DNA of 64,000 nt from an uncultured Bacteroidales bacterium (GCA_902768435.1 CACXLJ010000016.1:62001-126000), one strand, 5' to 3'; numbered from the stretch's first letter, positions 1 to 9,293 are shown. A program made the numbers and translations. The notes: generated from the letters alone by a model not told the origin.

Positions 1-2513
1 TCCAGAACATGACAGTGGCAAGTGGCAACGCTTTTTATGATTCTCGCAATGGCTGTAAAGGCATTGTCGAGAAAGCTACCAGCCAACTCATTGCCGGCTG
101 CCAGAAGACCATCATTCCCACATCGGTCACCTCGGTAGGTGCCTATGCATTTGTGGGTGATGTGAAGCGTAACTACATTACCATCCCCAATTCGGTAGAC
201 TCTATCGAAAACTACGCCTTTCAGGAATGTCTCTCTTTGAATCGCATCACCTTGGGCTCATCGCTCAAGAAGATCAAAGATTATGCCTTTATTAATAACA
301 TCAGATTGGCTTCGGTGGCAATCCCCAACTCAGTGACCCACATCAACGATTATGCTTTCAGTCAGTGTTATAATCTTGAAGACGTGACCTTTGGCAACTC
401 GCTGCAAGAGATAGGATACTCAGCTTTTAATGGTTGTGAGAGCCTGACGAGCCTCACCATTCCGGCTTCGCTCAACAAAATAGGTGGTTTGGCATTTGCC
501 TACTGTCCCTCGTTGGAGAGCATTAAGGTTGAGAGCGGAAACGCTACCTATGATTCCCGCAACAATTGCAATGCCATTATCCAGAAGAATGGCAATATGT
601 TGCTTGTGGGCTGCAAGAACACCTCCATCCCTGGAACAGTAAAGGCTATTGGCGATAATGCATTTGCTGGAGCATCCACCATGACGAATATCACGATTCC
701 CGCTTCGGTAAATAACATTAAATATAATGCCTTTATCGACTGCAAGAATCTGACCAATGTCTATAGTTTAATTACACATTTCTCTGACTTTGAATATGGT
801 GAAGGTCTCTTCTTTGGTGTGCCTGTTCCTACAAGCACCCTGCATGTGACTTATGGTACCAAGATGTATTATGAGCAGATGGACCAATGGCGCGACTTCA
901 ATGTTGTTGACAATGCTGTGGAGCCAGGCGATGCCGATGGCAATTTCGATGTGAATGTGATGGATATCACCCGCATCATCGATCTCATCATGAATGGTGG
1001 TTATGAAGTTAATGCCGATGCCAATTGCGATGGCGAGCTGGATGTGCGTGACCTCACTGTAGTTATCGATCGCATCATGAATGGTCCCGATGACTATCAG
1101 GCTGAGTTCGGGCTATACAGCGTCAACACGGTGTATCGCTCGATGCACACCGCCGGCTGGTCGACCACCCGTAGTAACACGCACCAGTGCTTCGGCATCA
1201 GTGCCTATAACCTCATGGCCGAAGTGATGGGCGACGACATGATTATGGCTGCTGCCGGTTCGGGATGGTTCTGGTACGATGCCACCTATGCGGTCAAGAA
1301 CCGTTATACCAGCAGTGGTTGGCGCTCCTATGACTTGTGGAATGCCTATTACACCTGGATTGGCAATGCCAACCGCCTCATCAGTAACGAGAGCACGATG
1401 ACATCGGCCAGCGCCAAATATGTGCTGGGACAGGCCTATGCCATCCGCGCTTACTCCTACTTTATGCTGGCCCAGTCGTTTGCCCGCACCTACAAGGGAC
1501 ATGAGTCAGAACCTTGTGTGCCCATTTACACGGGTACCTCATTTGCAATGAACACGGGCACTTCACGCGCTACGGTGGCGCAGGTATATCAGCAGATCGA
1601 TGCCGACATTACCAAGGCCCTACAACTGCTTGCTGGCACCACACAGCAGAATCCCGCTCACATGGGACTCGCTGTTGTGCAGGGACTCAAGTCACGCATT
1701 GCACTTGTCAAAGAAGACTGGAGCACTGCGCTCACTGCTGCCGAGGCTGCTATTGCTGCCAGCGGCAAGACAATCGCCGAAGTGCCTTCGTTCATGGGCC
1801 TCAACGATGCTACTGCTCCCAATGTGATGTGGGGTGCAATGATCGATGATGACCATGCTGGCGCTTATGCTTCATTGTTCGCACACATGAGCCAGAGTAT
1901 CGCTTATGGTCAACGTGCTCCCAAGCAAATCACGGCCTCGCTCTACAACAAGATGTCGGCCACCGATGCACGTCGTGCATGGTGGGATGAGAATGCTTAT
2001 AGCACGCAGGCTTACTATGGTGGCATTCAACAGGTGAAATTTGAACCCAAGACCTATAATAATCCGTATACTGGTGACTATGTGTGGATGCGTGTCGAGG
2101 AGATGTACCTCAATGCAGCCGAGGCCGCTTGCCGCTTGACCAACTATACCAAGGCCAGGCAGTACCTCACCCTGCTCATGGCTAAGCGTGATCCTAACTA
2201 CACTTGCACCAAGACGGGCAACACGCTGGGTGCGCTCACAAGCGATGTGACCGGTTCGCTGCTCGAGGAAATCATCACGCAGCGCCGCATTGAGCTGTGG
2301 GGCGAGGCAGGTCGCGTGTACGACATCAAGCGACTCAAGCAAGGCTTTACCCGCAGCAATGCCGATGGATGGCCTTCGAATGCTACACTCAGCAGTCGTC
2401 CCACAACCAACCCCGAAAACTATATGTGGGTTTTGACCATTCCGTTGGTCGAGTTCAACAACAACCCCAACTTGAACATCGATACCGACCAGAATCCTCT
2501 GGGCGACGAATAA
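1..2513 (+). CDS. LRR (BspA-like) - dockerin-like - SusD-like chimeric secreted protein, 5' partial
   Basis: The reading frame is open to the window edge and begins inside a leucine-rich repeat, so the true start and any signal peptide lie upstream. About 290 visible residues are BspA-type LRR_5 repeats (recurring AFxxC...LTSITIPxSV units). Two dockerin-like calcium-binding repeats follow (around bases 925-1085, with DADGNFDVN and DANCDGELDVR loops). From about base 1105 to the end the protein is a SusD/RagB-type domain: YRSM near its start, NAxR and AEAACRL helices, RRIELWGEAGRxYDIKR and a C-terminal IPxxEFNNNP motif. SusD proteins are normally separate outer-membrane lipoproteins that bind glycans beside a SusC transporter. 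Here the first ~60 residues, with the lipobox cysteine, are missing and no SusC is visible. It is a gene fusion or, less likely, an assembly join. The domain calls are sure; the function of the fusion is unknown. Confidence 0.8.
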   Translation, partial: QNMTVASGNAFYDSRNGCKGIVEKATSQLIAGCQKTIIPTSVTSVGAYAFVGDVKRNYITIPNSVDSIENYAFQECLSLNRITLGSSLKKIKDYAFINNIRLASVAIPNSVTHINDYAFSQCYNLEDVTFGNSLQEIGYSAFNGCESLTSLTIPASLNKIGGLAFAYCPSLESIKVESGNATYDSRNNCNAIIQKNGNMLLVGCKNTSIPGTVKAIGDNAFAGASTMTNITIPASVNNIKYNAFIDCKNLTNVYSLITHFSDFEYGEGLFFGVPVPTSTLHVTYGTKMYYEQMDQWRDFNVVDNAVEPGDADGNFDVNVMDITRIIDLIMNGGYEVNADANCDGELDVRDLTVVIDRIMNGPDDYQAEFGLYSVNTVYRSMHTAGWSTTRSNTHQCFGISAYNLMAEVMGDDMIMAAAGSGWFWYDATYAVKNRYTSSGWRSYDLWNAYYTWIGNANRLISNESTMTSASAKYVLGQAYAIRAYSYFMLAQSFARTYKGHESEPCVPIYTGTSFAMNTGTSRATVAQVYQQIDADITKALQLLAGTTQQNPAHMGLAVVQGLKSRIALVKEDWSTALTAAEAAIAASGKTIAEVPSFMGLNDATAPNVMWGAMIDDDHAGAYASLFAHMSQSIAYGQRAPKQITASLYNKMSATDARRAWWDENAYSTQAYYGGIQQVKFEPKTYNNPYTGDYVWMRVEEMYLNAAEAACRLTNYTKARQYLTLLMAKRDPNYTCTKTGNTLGALTSDVTGSLLEEIITQRRIELWGEAGRVYDIKRLKQGFTRSNADGWPSNATLSSRPTTNPENYMWVLTIPLVEFNNNPNLNIDTDQNPLGDE

Positions 2514-2559
2514 GACATCCATTTAACCCGATTGAGGGTTAAGTTGACACCCTAAAAAA

Positions 2560-2597
2560 TCACCCCGTAACTCAATGGCCACGGGGTGATATTTTTT
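2560..2597. terminator. Bidirectional intrinsic terminator
   Basis: A 9-bp stem (TCACCCCGT at 2560-2568 pairing with ACGGGGTGA at 2581-2589) is flanked by an A-run on the left and a T-run on the right. It lies between the converging SusD-fusion gene and the minus-strand secreted protein and can serve both. Confidence 0.8.
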
Positions 2598-2628
2598 TAA
2601 CCACTTAATGAGCAGAATAGGATGCTGA

Positions 2629-3165
2629 TTAGGGAGTGGGAGTGGGAGCGCCTGCAGCAGCAGCGCGGCGTACCTGCTCGGCAGCCTCTTCCATGCTTAC
2701 ACTGCCAGCGGGAGTCACTTCCTTGGGCGCATCGGGCTCAACAGCCTTGTACTCGCTGCCAGTGCGCTTGAAAGTGCCGGTGAAGCCTTCAAGCTTCAGT
2801 GTGTTGCCATCATAGAAGTGCATGGTGGCAAAGGTGTCGCCATCTTCGTCGAAGGTGCACACCAGTTTGTTGCCCTGCAGCTTGCCGCTGAAGGTCTTGA
2901 GGTCGCCCATCTCGTTCTTGTAGGTGCCAGTGGCAGTGCCGGTAGCCTCGTCGAAGTTCACGGCCAGGTAGTCGGTTACCATGCCGCCAATGCCATCGCT
3001 GTAGCTGTTCTCATAGGTGCCGGTGAAACAGGTGATTTTAGCGGCGGGTTTGGCTACGGCTGTGGTTTTAGCTTTGGCTTTGCCTTTCTTGCGGGCCTTT
3101 TGTGCATCGATTGTGCCAGTGCCAAGCAACAGGGCGGCAACCAGCAGAAAAATAATTTTTTTCAT
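2629..3165 (-). CDS. Hypothetical secreted protein
   Basis: This 178-residue protein has a clear signal peptide (MKK, a hydrophobic core rich in L/V/A, cleavage near IDAQ). A lysine/alanine-rich linker follows (KARKKGKAKAKTT), then a compact domain with repeated short beta-strand units (FTGTYENSY, GTATGTYKNE, FSGKLQGNKL, YDGNTLKLEGFTGTFKR). The C-terminal tail is rich in alanine and proline. The beta units suggest a small sandwich or lipocalin-like fold reading TGTY/GTFK strands, but I do not recognise a named family. It stands alone, with its own promoter upstream and a terminator downstream. It is probably periplasmic or surface exposed; function unknown. Confidence 0.6.
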   Translation of the reverse strand: MKKIIFLLVAALLLGTGTIDAQKARKKGKAKAKTTAVAKPAAKITCFTGTYENSYSDGIGGMVTDYLAVNFDEATGTATGTYKNEMGDLKTFSGKLQGNKLVCTFDEDGDTFATMHFYDGNTLKLEGFTGTFKRTGSEYKAVEPDAPKEVTPAGSVSMEEAAEQVRRAAAAGAPTPTP

Positions 3166-3247
3166 AGTCGTTAATTTTTATGAGTGTTAAAGTTCAAAGT
3201 TCATTTTGCAGCGCACTTTCACATCAAGTGAAAGGTTACTTGCGGTG

Positions 3248-3281
3248 CAAATATAATCATTTGAAATGAAAGTGTAGCAAA
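3248..3281 (-). promoter_or_regulatory. Bacteroidales-type promoter for the secreted protein at 2629-3165
   Basis: Read on the minus strand there is a TATATTTG -7 element (plus-strand CAAATATA, 3248-3255) and a TTTG -33 element (CAAA, 3278-3281) 22 bases further upstream. A small inverted repeat (CTTTCAC...GTGAAAG, 3216-3234) lies in the leader. Confidence 0.5.
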
Positions 3282-3374
3282 ATTTGTGCCTTTTTTGTGG
3301 TTTGGGGCTCATTTTGCTACACTTTGTAGGGGTTTTATGGTCGGGAGGACTTATGGTCCTGCCTGAAGATTTGA

Positions 3375-5402
3375 TTACCAGACGATAGCACGGTCGGCGG
3401 GATCACGCCACATCTTGTCGCCCTTCTTGATGCCGAATGCGTCGAAGAAGGTGTCGATGTTGCGCAGCGTCACATTCACGCGGTTGCGGCCAATCGAGTG
3501 CGGGTCGCTCTTGGTCTGCTGGAAGATCGATTCTTCGGTCCTGTTCTCGGCCCAGATGCGGCCATAGCTCAGATAGAAGCGCTGTGCAGGGGTGAAACCG
3601 TCGAGCATCTTGCCCTCGGTGAACTGCTGGGTCTTCCTGAATGCATCGTAGGCAATGCGCAGACCGCCCTGGTCGGCGATGTTCTCGCCCAGAGTGAGGT
3701 GACCGTTAGCGTGCAGATCCTTCATGAGCACCACTTCGTCGAATTGCTGAGCGAGTTTCTCGGCAGCGGCCGTAAACTTCTCAGAGTCTTCGGCAGTCCA
3801 CCAGTCAATCATGTTGCCGTCGGCATTGAACATGCGTCCCTGATCGTCAAATCCGTGAGTCATCTCGTGGCCAATCACCACGCCGATGGCACCGTAGTTA
3901 GTGGCATCGTCGGCATTCACGTCGAAGAAGGGCGATTGCAGAATGGCTGCGGGGAAGCAAATCTCATTGGTGGTGGGATTGTAGTAGGCGTTCACCATTT
4001 GAGGTGGCATGCCCCATTCTTCCTTGTCCACAGGTTTATCCATCTTGTCGAGGTTGCGGCGGGTCTCCACATAGCTGGCACGCTTCACATTCTCATAGAG
4101 CGAGAGGGCGGGATCGATGTCGAGCTTGCTGTAGTCGCGCCACTTGTCGGGATAGCCCACCTTCACGGTGAAGGCATTGAGTTTCACCAGTGCGTTGATC
4201 TTGGTGCTGTCGCTCATCCAGGTGAGCGAGGCGATGCGTGATGCAAGCGCTTTGCGCAGGTCGCCGATGAGTTTGAGCATCTTCTCCTTGCTGCCGTGTG
4301 CGAAGTATTTGTTCACATAGAGCTCTCCCACAGCCTCGCTCAGCATGGAGTTGGGGAAGTTCATGGCGCGTTTCCAGCGGGCCTGCTGTTCTTGCTGGCC
4401 GCTGAGCATCTTGCCGTAGAACTCGAAGCTGGTGTCGCGGAATTCGTCGCTCAGTGTGCCGGCTGCACTGCCAATCACATCCTTGGCCACATAGTCCTTG
4501 ATTTGCTTCTCGCTGAGGCTGGTCATCAACTTCTGGGCCACATCCATCACCTTGGGTTGGGTGAGAATCACCTGCTTGGCGCTGGGCAGTCCCATCAGGT
4601 CGAAGTACTGGCGCCAGTTGATGGCGGGATAGCGCTCCTGCAGTTGCTCCAGAGTGAAGATGTTGTATTGCTTGGTATAGTCGCGAGCCTCGGCTTTGCT
4701 CATCTCGGCCTGCGCAAACTGATACTCGATGTCATACACGGTCTTGGCGGCCTTCTTGGCATCACCCTTCTTGTAACCTGCGAGCATGTACATCTTCACG
4801 AGGTAGTCGATGTAGGCTTGCTGAATCTTCTTGCTGTCGGCATCGGTGTTCAGGTAGTAGTCACGGTCGGGCAGGCCGCTTGTGCCGGCTTCCATGTAGA
4901 GCACATTCATGTCGCTGTTCATCAGGTCAGCCTCCACGGCAATGCCAAAGAATGGGTTGGCGAGGTGCAGGTGCTGATCAGCGATAAACGGGGTGAGGTT
5001 GGCCTTCTTGAAGGCTTGCACATTTGCAAGATCCTTCATCAGGGGAGTAGCGCCCTCACGGTTCAGGCGCACGCTGTCCATGGCCAGGTTGAACAGGTCG
5101 GTCACCTTCTGGCCCACAGTGCCGCGCGCATGCTTCTCGTTTGCCAGGTTGTCGAAGAGTTCCTTGAGTTGTTCGCGGTTCTTCTCGGCCAGGTCATTGA
5201 AGATGCCATAGCTGGCATACTCGGGTTTGAGGGGGTTGGCTTTCATCCAGCCACCACCAGCATACTGGAAAAAGTCTTCACCGGGCGAAACGGTGAGGTC
5301 CATGTCGGCACGGTTCACACCTGCCGGGATTCCTTGTGCCGTGGCAGTCAGTGTGCTCACTGAAGCGATAGCGGCAATCAGAGTGATTTTGGAGAATTTC
5401 AT
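3375..5402 (-). CDS. pepO: M13 family metallopeptidase (PepO/neprilysin-like endopeptidase)
   Basis: This zinc endopeptidase of the neprilysin family cleaves oligopeptides in the periplasm or at the surface. The 675-residue protein has a signal peptide (MKFSKITLIAAIASVSTLTATAQ). It then has the usual large helical N-terminal M13 domain and a C-terminal catalytic domain with HEMTH at about residues 512-516 (zinc ligands and catalytic Glu), ENIADQGG (third zinc ligand) and the NAYY substrate-binding motif. The length is normal for the family. The terminal residue is W (REPADRAIVW-type ending, common to M13 enzymes). It is the last gene of a same-strand series from glyS, about 58 bases after the permease gene. 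Peptide breakdown would supply amino acids to a fermenter such as this one, but that link is inference. Confidence 0.93.
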   Translation of the reverse strand: MKFSKITLIAAIASVSTLTATAQGIPAGVNRADMDLTVSPGEDFFQYAGGGWMKANPLKPEYASYGIFNDLAEKNREQLKELFDNLANEKHARGTVGQKVTDLFNLAMDSVRLNREGATPLMKDLANVQAFKKANLTPFIADQHLHLANPFFGIAVEADLMNSDMNVLYMEAGTSGLPDRDYYLNTDADSKKIQQAYIDYLVKMYMLAGYKKGDAKKAAKTVYDIEYQFAQAEMSKAEARDYTKQYNIFTLEQLQERYPAINWRQYFDLMGLPSAKQVILTQPKVMDVAQKLMTSLSEKQIKDYVAKDVIGSAAGTLSDEFRDTSFEFYGKMLSGQQEQQARWKRAMNFPNSMLSEAVGELYVNKYFAHGSKEKMLKLIGDLRKALASRIASLTWMSDSTKINALVKLNAFTVKVGYPDKWRDYSKLDIDPALSLYENVKRASYVETRRNLDKMDKPVDKEEWGMPPQMVNAYYNPTTNEICFPAAILQSPFFDVNADDATNYGAIGVVIGHEMTHGFDDQGRMFNADGNMIDWWTAEDSEKFTAAAEKLAQQFDEVVLMKDLHANGHLTLGENIADQGGLRIAYDAFRKTQQFTEGKMLDGFTPAQRFYLSYGRIWAENRTEESIFQQTKSDPHSIGRNRVNVTLRNIDTFFDAFGIKKGDKMWRDPADRAIVW

Positions 5403-5460
5403 AATAGTTTTTGTTTATAAAAATAGTGTAAGTTAAAATGTCAGGGGGGTGCTTTGAGGC

Positions 5461-6705
5461 TTATTCTACATATTCAAAGCCCAGTTCGTTGATTTTGTCG
5501 ATGGCAGCTTGAGGGTCGCAGTCGCCTTCCACATAGGCAATGCCCTTGGCGAGGTCTACTTGCACGCTGGTCACACCGGGCAATGCCGAGAGTCCTTTCT
5601 CAACGCTGGCCTTGCAGTGGTTGCAGCTCATTCCTTTAATCTTGAATTGTTTCATGTTATTTGTTTGGTTTTTATTGAGTTGATAAGATTTCAAGTATTT
5701 GGCCGACATGGCCACAAGCAGCAGTGCTATGAGCAATGCGCTGCACGCAATGTTGAACCAGCCGCTCGCCATGTGGTGAGTGTGCTGCATGTGGGGCATT
5801 GCGCCGACGAAGGTTTCGCGCAGTCCAGGCCAGTAGTCGACCAGCAGCCCGAACCCTATGGCGCCAGCCACAATCGAGGCAATGTAGGCGATGGTGGCGC
5901 GTTTGCCAAAGGCTTGATTCACAACAAAGAACGAAGCCACATTGGCGGCAGGTCCTGCCATGAGCAACACCAGCGCACAACCGGGCGAAAGGCCTTTGAG
6001 CATGAGCGCTGCGGCAATGGGGATGGAACCGGTGGCGCACACATACATGGGCACCGAGATGGCGACCACGATGAGCATGTTGAGCAGGCTATACCGAGCG
6101 TAGGTACTGAAGAAGTCGTCGGGCACCAGCACGGTGATGAGCGTGGCGATAACGAGCCCGATGACGAGCCACTTGCCTATGCTCTGCATCATTTCAAAGA
6201 AGCCGTAGCGCAGTGCCTGAACCACTTTTCCGCCAAGACTGCGAGCCTGCGGTTGTGTTTCGCAAGCACCGGCGGCACAGTCGTCTTTTTTATCAAAAGC
6301 GCCCTTGCGCTCCAGTGCGCCCACAGTGAGTCCGCCAAACATGGCAGTCACCAGCGCGGCGACCGGCCGCAAGATGGCAAAGGGAAGCCCCAGCATTGAG
6401 TAGGTGGCGGCAATGCTGTCGACACCGGTCTGTGGCGTGGCTATGAGAAATGAGGTGGATGCGGCTCTTGAAGCACCCGAACGCCGTAGCGAGACGGCCG
6501 TGGGCAACACGCCGCATGAACATAGCGGGAGAGGAATGCCAATGGCTGCCGCTGTTGTCACCGATTTAATGCCCGTGCCCGACAGATAGCGAGAATAGAT
6601 CCGTGCCGGCACAAATGCGTAGAGGATGCCTGCTATCAAGAAACCCAGCAACAGGTAAGGCGACATGGCATTAAGCATCGACAAGAATGCGTTCAGATAT
6701 TCCAT
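5461..6705 (-). CDS. SO_0444-type Cu/Zn efflux permease (DUF318/YraQ) fused to an HMA metal-binding domain
   Basis: Residues 1 to about 340 form a multi-spanning permease of the DUF318/ArsP-YraQ superfamily. It carries the signature PLPLCSCGVLP, then SLRRSGAS and ATPQTG, as in transporters annotated as SO_0444-family Cu/Zn efflux proteins. The last ~65 residues are a heavy-metal-associated domain with the GMSCNHC metal site and a ferredoxin-like fold. The two parts are joined by a short polar linker (QLNKNQTNN) whose DNA is A-rich and looks like a Bacteroidales gene leader. It leads straight into ATG AAA CAA at the start of the HMA part, so the HMA may also be translated alone. A metal-export role is a family-based assignment; substrate uncertain. 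Confidence 0.85.
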   Translation of the reverse strand: MEYLNAFLSMLNAMSPYLLLGFLIAGILYAFVPARIYSRYLSGTGIKSVTTAAAIGIPLPLCSCGVLPTAVSLRRSGASRAASTSFLIATPQTGVDSIAATYSMLGLPFAILRPVAALVTAMFGGLTVGALERKGAFDKKDDCAAGACETQPQARSLGGKVVQALRYGFFEMMQSIGKWLVIGLVIATLITVLVPDDFFSTYARYSLLNMLIVVAISVPMYVCATGSIPIAAALMLKGLSPGCALVLLMAGPAANVASFFVVNQAFGKRATIAYIASIVAGAIGFGLLVDYWPGLRETFVGAMPHMQHTHHMASGWFNIACSALLIALLLVAMSAKYLKSYQLNKNQTNNMKQFKIKGMSCNHCKASVEKGLSALPGVTSVQVDLAKGIAYVEGDCDPQAAIDKINELGFEYVE

Positions 6706-6735
6706 AACCCTGAATTTAGTGCCTTGTTGGTTTGA

Positions 6736-7290
6736 TTACGGTTTGGCCTCGTAGTAGGGGATACCCACCAGTTTCAGTTCAAACTGCAGGTTAGAGTAAG
6801 CCTTTACATTTCCGTAGGCCGATGTGCCATAACCCACATTGTAGGGGACAATCACACGCACACTGTCGCCAATGTGCATGCGCGTGAGCGCCACTGCCCA
6901 GCCGGTGATGATGCCTCCGTTGAGACGGGTGCGGAATATGCTGTCGGCAGGACTGGTGCGTGCATACGATGAGTCGAGGGGCTGGCGGTTGTAGTAGCGG
7001 CCATAGTATTTCACATCGACGGTCGAGGTGTAGAGCGGCTTCAGGTTGCCCTTGGTTTTGTTGGTGTCGTTGTACCAGTGCATGTACACTTTGGCCGATG
7101 TGTCCCAAGGTGCAACAATCGTGGTATAGAACGACTTGCCGTCATCATCCTTCATTTTCAACTGTTCCTCAAGCCATTTTTTGTTGGCTTTTGCCCAGCT
7201 GCTCGAGGAGTCGTCGTCTTTTTCGAGGCACGAGGTGAAAGCGGCCGAGATAGCCATCACCAGTAGCAGTATGATTGGAAGTTTTCTCAT
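6736..7290 (-). CDS. FKBP-type peptidyl-prolyl cis-trans isomerase lipoprotein
   Basis: The 184-residue protein has a lipoprotein signal peptide with lipobox FTSC (Cys at residue 21), an acidic/serine spacer (EKDDDSSSS), then an FKBP fold. The FKBP signature is visible as VDVKYYGR, GGIITGWAVALTRMHIGDSVRVIVPYNVGYG and LQFELKLVGI. It should fold proteins in the periplasm, anchored in a membrane. It lies 30 bases upstream of the permease gene and 34 bases downstream of glyS on the same strand, so co-transcription is likely. The sequence between lipobox and FKBP core is unusually rich in K, W and D. Confidence 0.88.
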   Translation of the reverse strand: MRKLPIILLLVMAISAAFTSCLEKDDDSSSSWAKANKKWLEEQLKMKDDDGKSFYTTIVAPWDTSAKVYMHWYNDTNKTKGNLKPLYTSTVDVKYYGRYYNRQPLDSSYARTSPADSIFRTRLNGGIITGWAVALTRMHIGDSVRVIVPYNVGYGTSAYGNVKAYSNLQFELKLVGIPYYEAKP

Positions 7291-7324
7291 TATCGATTGA
7301 GTTTTCTTGATCTATTTGAACTAG

Positions 7325-8869
7325 TTACACAAGTTTCTTGAGCAGGTTGTTCAGACTGCATGCTTCGCCAATGATGCGCGGCAGTTCGCTGATGGCCACG
7401 CGCTCCTGTTGCATGGTGTCACGGTCGCGCAGCGTCACGGTGTTGTCCTCAACGGTCTGGCCGTCGATGGTGATGCAGAAGGGGGTGCCTATGGCATCCT
7501 GGCGGCGGTAGCGCTTGCCCACCGAGTCTTTCTCCTCATATTGGCAAGCAAAGTCGAACTTGAGCATATCCATGATTTCGCGAGCCTTCTCGGGCATGCC
7601 GTCTTTCTTCACCAGGGGCAGGATGGCGCACTTCACGGGAGCCAGTGCCTTGGGCAGGTGCAGCACCACGCGGGTGTCGCCGCCTTCGAGCTGCTGCTCT
7701 TCGTAGCTGGAGCAGAGCACCGAGAGGAACATGCGGTCGACACCAATCGAGGTCTCGATGACATAGGGGGTGTAAGACTCGTTGAGTTCGGGATCGAAAT
7801 ACTGAATCTTCTTGCCCGAGAATTTCTCGTGCTGGCTCAGGTCGAAGTCGGTGCGGCTGTGGATGCCCTCGACTTCCTTGAAACCGAATGGCATCTGGAA
7901 CTCGATGTCGGTAGCAGCGTTGGCATAGTGAGCCAGTTTCTCGTGGTCGTGGTAGCGATATTTCTCATCGCCCATGCCCAGAGCCTTGTGCCACTTGAGA
8001 CGTGCTTCTTTCCAGTAATTGAAGTAGTTGAGTTCCTCGCCAGGACGTACAAAGAATTGCATTTCCATCTGCTCGAACTCGCGCATGCGGAATATGAACT
8101 GGCGTGCCACAATCTCGTTGCGGAAAGCCTTGCCGATTTGAGCGATACCAAAGGGCAGACGCATGCGGCCTGTCTTTTGCACATTCAGGAAGTTCACAAA
8201 GATGCCCTGTGCCGTTTCGGGACGCAGATACACATCCATGGTGGCGTCGGCGCTACTGCCCATCTGGGTCTTGAACATGAGGTTGAACTGGCGCACATCG
8301 GTCCAGTTGCGAGTGCCCGAGATGGGGTCGACGATGGCGTAGTCTTCGATGATTTGACGCAACTCCTTGAGGTCGTTGTCGTTCATCGCCTTCTCGTAGC
8401 GGCTGTGCAGCACATCACGCTTTTGCTGGTGCTCGAGCACGCGGCCGTTGGTCTGGCGGAACATTGCCTCGTCGAAGCTGTCGCCAAAGCGCTTGGCGGC
8501 CTTGGCTACCTCTTTGTCGATCTTCTCTTCGATCTTGGCGATTTCGTCTTCAATGAGCACATCGGCGCGATAGCGCTTCTTGCTGTCTTTGTTATCGATG
8601 AGGGGGTCGTTGAATGCGTCGACATGGCCGCTGGCCTTCCAGATGGTGGGGTGCATGAAGATGGCCGAGTCGATGCCCACGATATTCTCGTGGAGCAGTG
8701 TCATCGACTCCCACCAGTAGCGCTTGATGTTGTTTTTCAACTCCACGCCATTCTGTCCGTAGTCGTACACGGCGCCGAGGCCGTCGTAGATTTCACTTGA
8801 AGGGAACACGAACCCATACTCTTTAGCGTGCGATACAATTTTCTTGAAAACGTCTTCTTTTTGTGCCAT
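7325..8869 (-). CDS. glyS: Glycyl-tRNA synthetase (single-chain, alpha2 type)
   Basis: This class II aminoacyl-tRNA synthetase charges tRNA-Gly. The 514-residue protein shows the archaeal/eukaryotic-like alpha2 GlyRS layout: EIYDGLGAVYDYG near the N-terminus, SGTRNWTDVRQFNLMF, RPETAQGIFVNF, motif 2 FGIAQIGKAFRNEI, motif 3 ETSIGVDRMFLSVL and a C-terminal anticodon-binding domain (ALAPVKCAILPL onward). The frame is open further upstream to 8935, but the start is placed at ATG 8869 because MAQKEDVFKKIVSHAK is the conserved N-terminus and the upstream codons encode a low-complexity K/Q/N stretch. It is the first gene of the minus-strand series glyS-FKBP-permease-pepO. Confidence 0.96.
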   Translation of the reverse strand: MAQKEDVFKKIVSHAKEYGFVFPSSEIYDGLGAVYDYGQNGVELKNNIKRYWWESMTLLHENIVGIDSAIFMHPTIWKASGHVDAFNDPLIDNKDSKKRYRADVLIEDEIAKIEEKIDKEVAKAAKRFGDSFDEAMFRQTNGRVLEHQQKRDVLHSRYEKAMNDNDLKELRQIIEDYAIVDPISGTRNWTDVRQFNLMFKTQMGSSADATMDVYLRPETAQGIFVNFLNVQKTGRMRLPFGIAQIGKAFRNEIVARQFIFRMREFEQMEMQFFVRPGEELNYFNYWKEARLKWHKALGMGDEKYRYHDHEKLAHYANAATDIEFQMPFGFKEVEGIHSRTDFDLSQHEKFSGKKIQYFDPELNESYTPYVIETSIGVDRMFLSVLCSSYEEQQLEGGDTRVVLHLPKALAPVKCAILPLVKKDGMPEKAREIMDMLKFDFACQYEEKDSVGKRYRRQDAIGTPFCITIDGQTVEDNTVTLRDRDTMQQERVAISELPRIIGEACSLNNLLKKLV

Positions 8870-9040
8870 ATTCTGTTTTTGTTGTTTATTTTCGTTTTGT
8901 TTGTGATGCTGCAACCGCACAGGGGGTGCACACATCGTTCAATCAAACTGCAAAGTAAATGATTTTTTTCCAATTTATCTCTATTTTTGGCTCGTGCATT
9001 GTCGCCTTTTCACCTTTTTTAAAGGTGCGTTGTGTTTTGG

Positions 9041-9196
9041 TGGTCAGATTTCAGTTGTCAGACTTCAGATTTTAGTTGTCAGTTGTCAGATTTCAGTTGT
9101 CAGATTTCAGTTGTCAGATTTCAGTTGTCAGATTTCAGTTTTTAGTTGTCAGTTATCAGATTTCAGATTTCAGTTGTCGGTTTTCAGTTAACAGTC
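9041..9196. repeat. Degenerate short tandem repeat, CAGTTGTCAGATTT type
   Basis: About 155 bases between glyS and the membrane protein gene consist of irregular repeats of the words TTTCAG, TTGTCAG and GATTTCAG in one orientation. There is no constant unit length, no spacer and no open frame with plausible protein. Related words (GAAAACTGAAAACTGACAACT, reverse orientation) appear before the LRR genes near 20380, 23250 and 25960. This looks like non-coding filler that expands by slippage. Confidence 0.75.
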
Positions 9197-9293
9197 CAGA
9201 GGGCTGCTGTCGATGTGGGTGCATGAATTGTGGTTTCAACTGCACTTTTTGCCCAAAAATGTTGTTTCGAACACGCAATTCGGCATTTTTTTG

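Noticed and set aside
7409..8800. 463-codon open frame on the plus strand
   Set aside because: Antisense shadow of glyS; the translation has no recognisable protein character.
9041..9196. CRISPR-like repeated sequence
   Set aside because: Repeat words vary in length and have no spacers or constant period; no cas genes nearby.
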